A DNA stretch of 64,000 nucleotides from the NCBI RefSeq assembly GCF_041296385.1, contig NW_027184085.1, positions 56,201,109-56,265,108 on the forward strand. Reading direction: 5' to 3'. The DNA is from Aphelocoma coerulescens (taxonomy: Eukaryota > Chordata > Aves > Passeriformes > Corvidae). The notes beneath the pieces were generated by a model. That model ran no database searches, had not been told where the DNA came from, and saw nothing but the letters and a program-made list of their open reading frames with translations. Each line of letters starts with the position of its first letter. Position 1 is the stretch's first letter. Positions 63,245 to 64,000 of this stretch are shown here, one piece after another. Position numbers and translations under genes: made by a program.

Positions 63245-64000
63245 TTAAGCATAAAAATAAATCTAAGGTATTCTAAAGAAAATAATACCACATAAAATGC
63301 AAATTAATTCATTTTAATGAGGAATTTCTTTGATTTCAAAATAGTGGATATGCAAAGTATAAATATAATTTTAAGAATCCTATTCATCCAGTCAGGAAGA
63401 CAAAATCATCTGTGTGAGTAATACATCCAAAAGATCAAATATGTTGAAACACCTCTGATTTTACATGTCAGCTCCACAGCACATTTTCTGAACCATTTAC
63501 AAGATAATAATTACCTACAGAAATTTCTCTACACATAACTTAGGAGAACAGATGCTCAATCTTTCGATAAAATTTTTGTAAATGTTTTAGCTGAAATGAG
63601 AAAAAATTTACTGGTCTTTGTCAAAAAATATTTGTCAATTTTCAATTAATGCAAGCACTAACATCATTTGCCATGTTTCACATTAAAATATGAAGATGAG
63701 TTTGGGTACAGGACCATAAATCATTCCTAACTCATCTGAAAGGATCTGTAGGTTTATGATCTTTCAAGATACTTTTAATGAAACTGGCTGAATTCCAAAT
63801 TTACAAGCACACACAAATCTATATTTATTTTGGTTGATACTGTAATCACATCCATCCTTTAAGAGATCAAATGCTTTATGTTGAATCATGTCCTTGAAGT
63901 TGCACCATTTAGAAACGAGAAAAATTTAGTGTCTCATCTGTAGATTACCTGAATCTTTTGAAGTCAGGGGAAGTTTTTTGCATGGCAAATACATTTGTGA
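63243..64000. other. Unique AT-rich sequence to the window end
   Basis: No recognised repeat or exon. Confidence 0.55.

Overview
The window looks like avian nuclear DNA: AT-rich, mostly unique sequence in which almost every recognisable interspersed repeat is a CR1 (chicken-repeat-1) LINE fragment. The best-preserved CR1 copies end in the tandem octamer ATTCTGTG/ATTCTATG that is typical of bird CR1. There are also a few retroviral LTRs. I see no feature of a bacterium, virus or organelle. The order of bird cannot be fixed from this evidence.

I found no host protein-coding exon, tRNA, rRNA or CRISPR array that I can support. All open reading frames are short. The ones with a recognisable translation are decayed CR1 ORF2: endonuclease, the endonuclease-RT linker, or the C-terminal tail. 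The window is therefore either intergenic (a gene desert) or the inside of a very large intron.

Layout. 1-17 kb is mostly unique sequence with one plus-strand LTR near 2.0-2.35 kb, a possible MIR fragment near 2.9 kb, and purine/pyrimidine tracts at 7.1 and 11.7 kb. 17.1-25.2 kb is a repeat cluster: an old minus CR1, a plus CR1 split by a minus CR1, another long minus CR1, two short plus CR1 tails (one carrying a TG microsatellite), a minus scrap, and a long plus CR1 abutting a minus CR1 ORF2 fragment. 25.2-33.3 kb is unique, with a conserved-looking stretch at 26.9-27.4 kb. 33.3-34.5 kb is a minus CR1 with most of its middle missing. 35.3-36.1 kb is a solo LTR with a 5-bp target-site duplication, followed by a weak second LTR candidate and a CR1 tail at 37.3 kb. 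37.5-47.8 kb is about 10 kb without a recognisable repeat. 47.8-48.2 kb is a CR1 tail with an internal deletion. 51.6-52.1 kb is a minus-strand LTR. 52.1-64 kb is unique apart from CR1 fragments at 56.5, 60.7 and 61.9-62.6 kb and a 43-base T run at 63.2 kb.

No gene network can be described. What the window records is a history of retrotransposition, nested insertion, LTR recombination and small deletions in otherwise quiet DNA. I did not find a new biological system. The best leads are the well-resolved repeat junctions and a few unique blocks that could be conserved non-coding elements, which only cross-species alignment can test.
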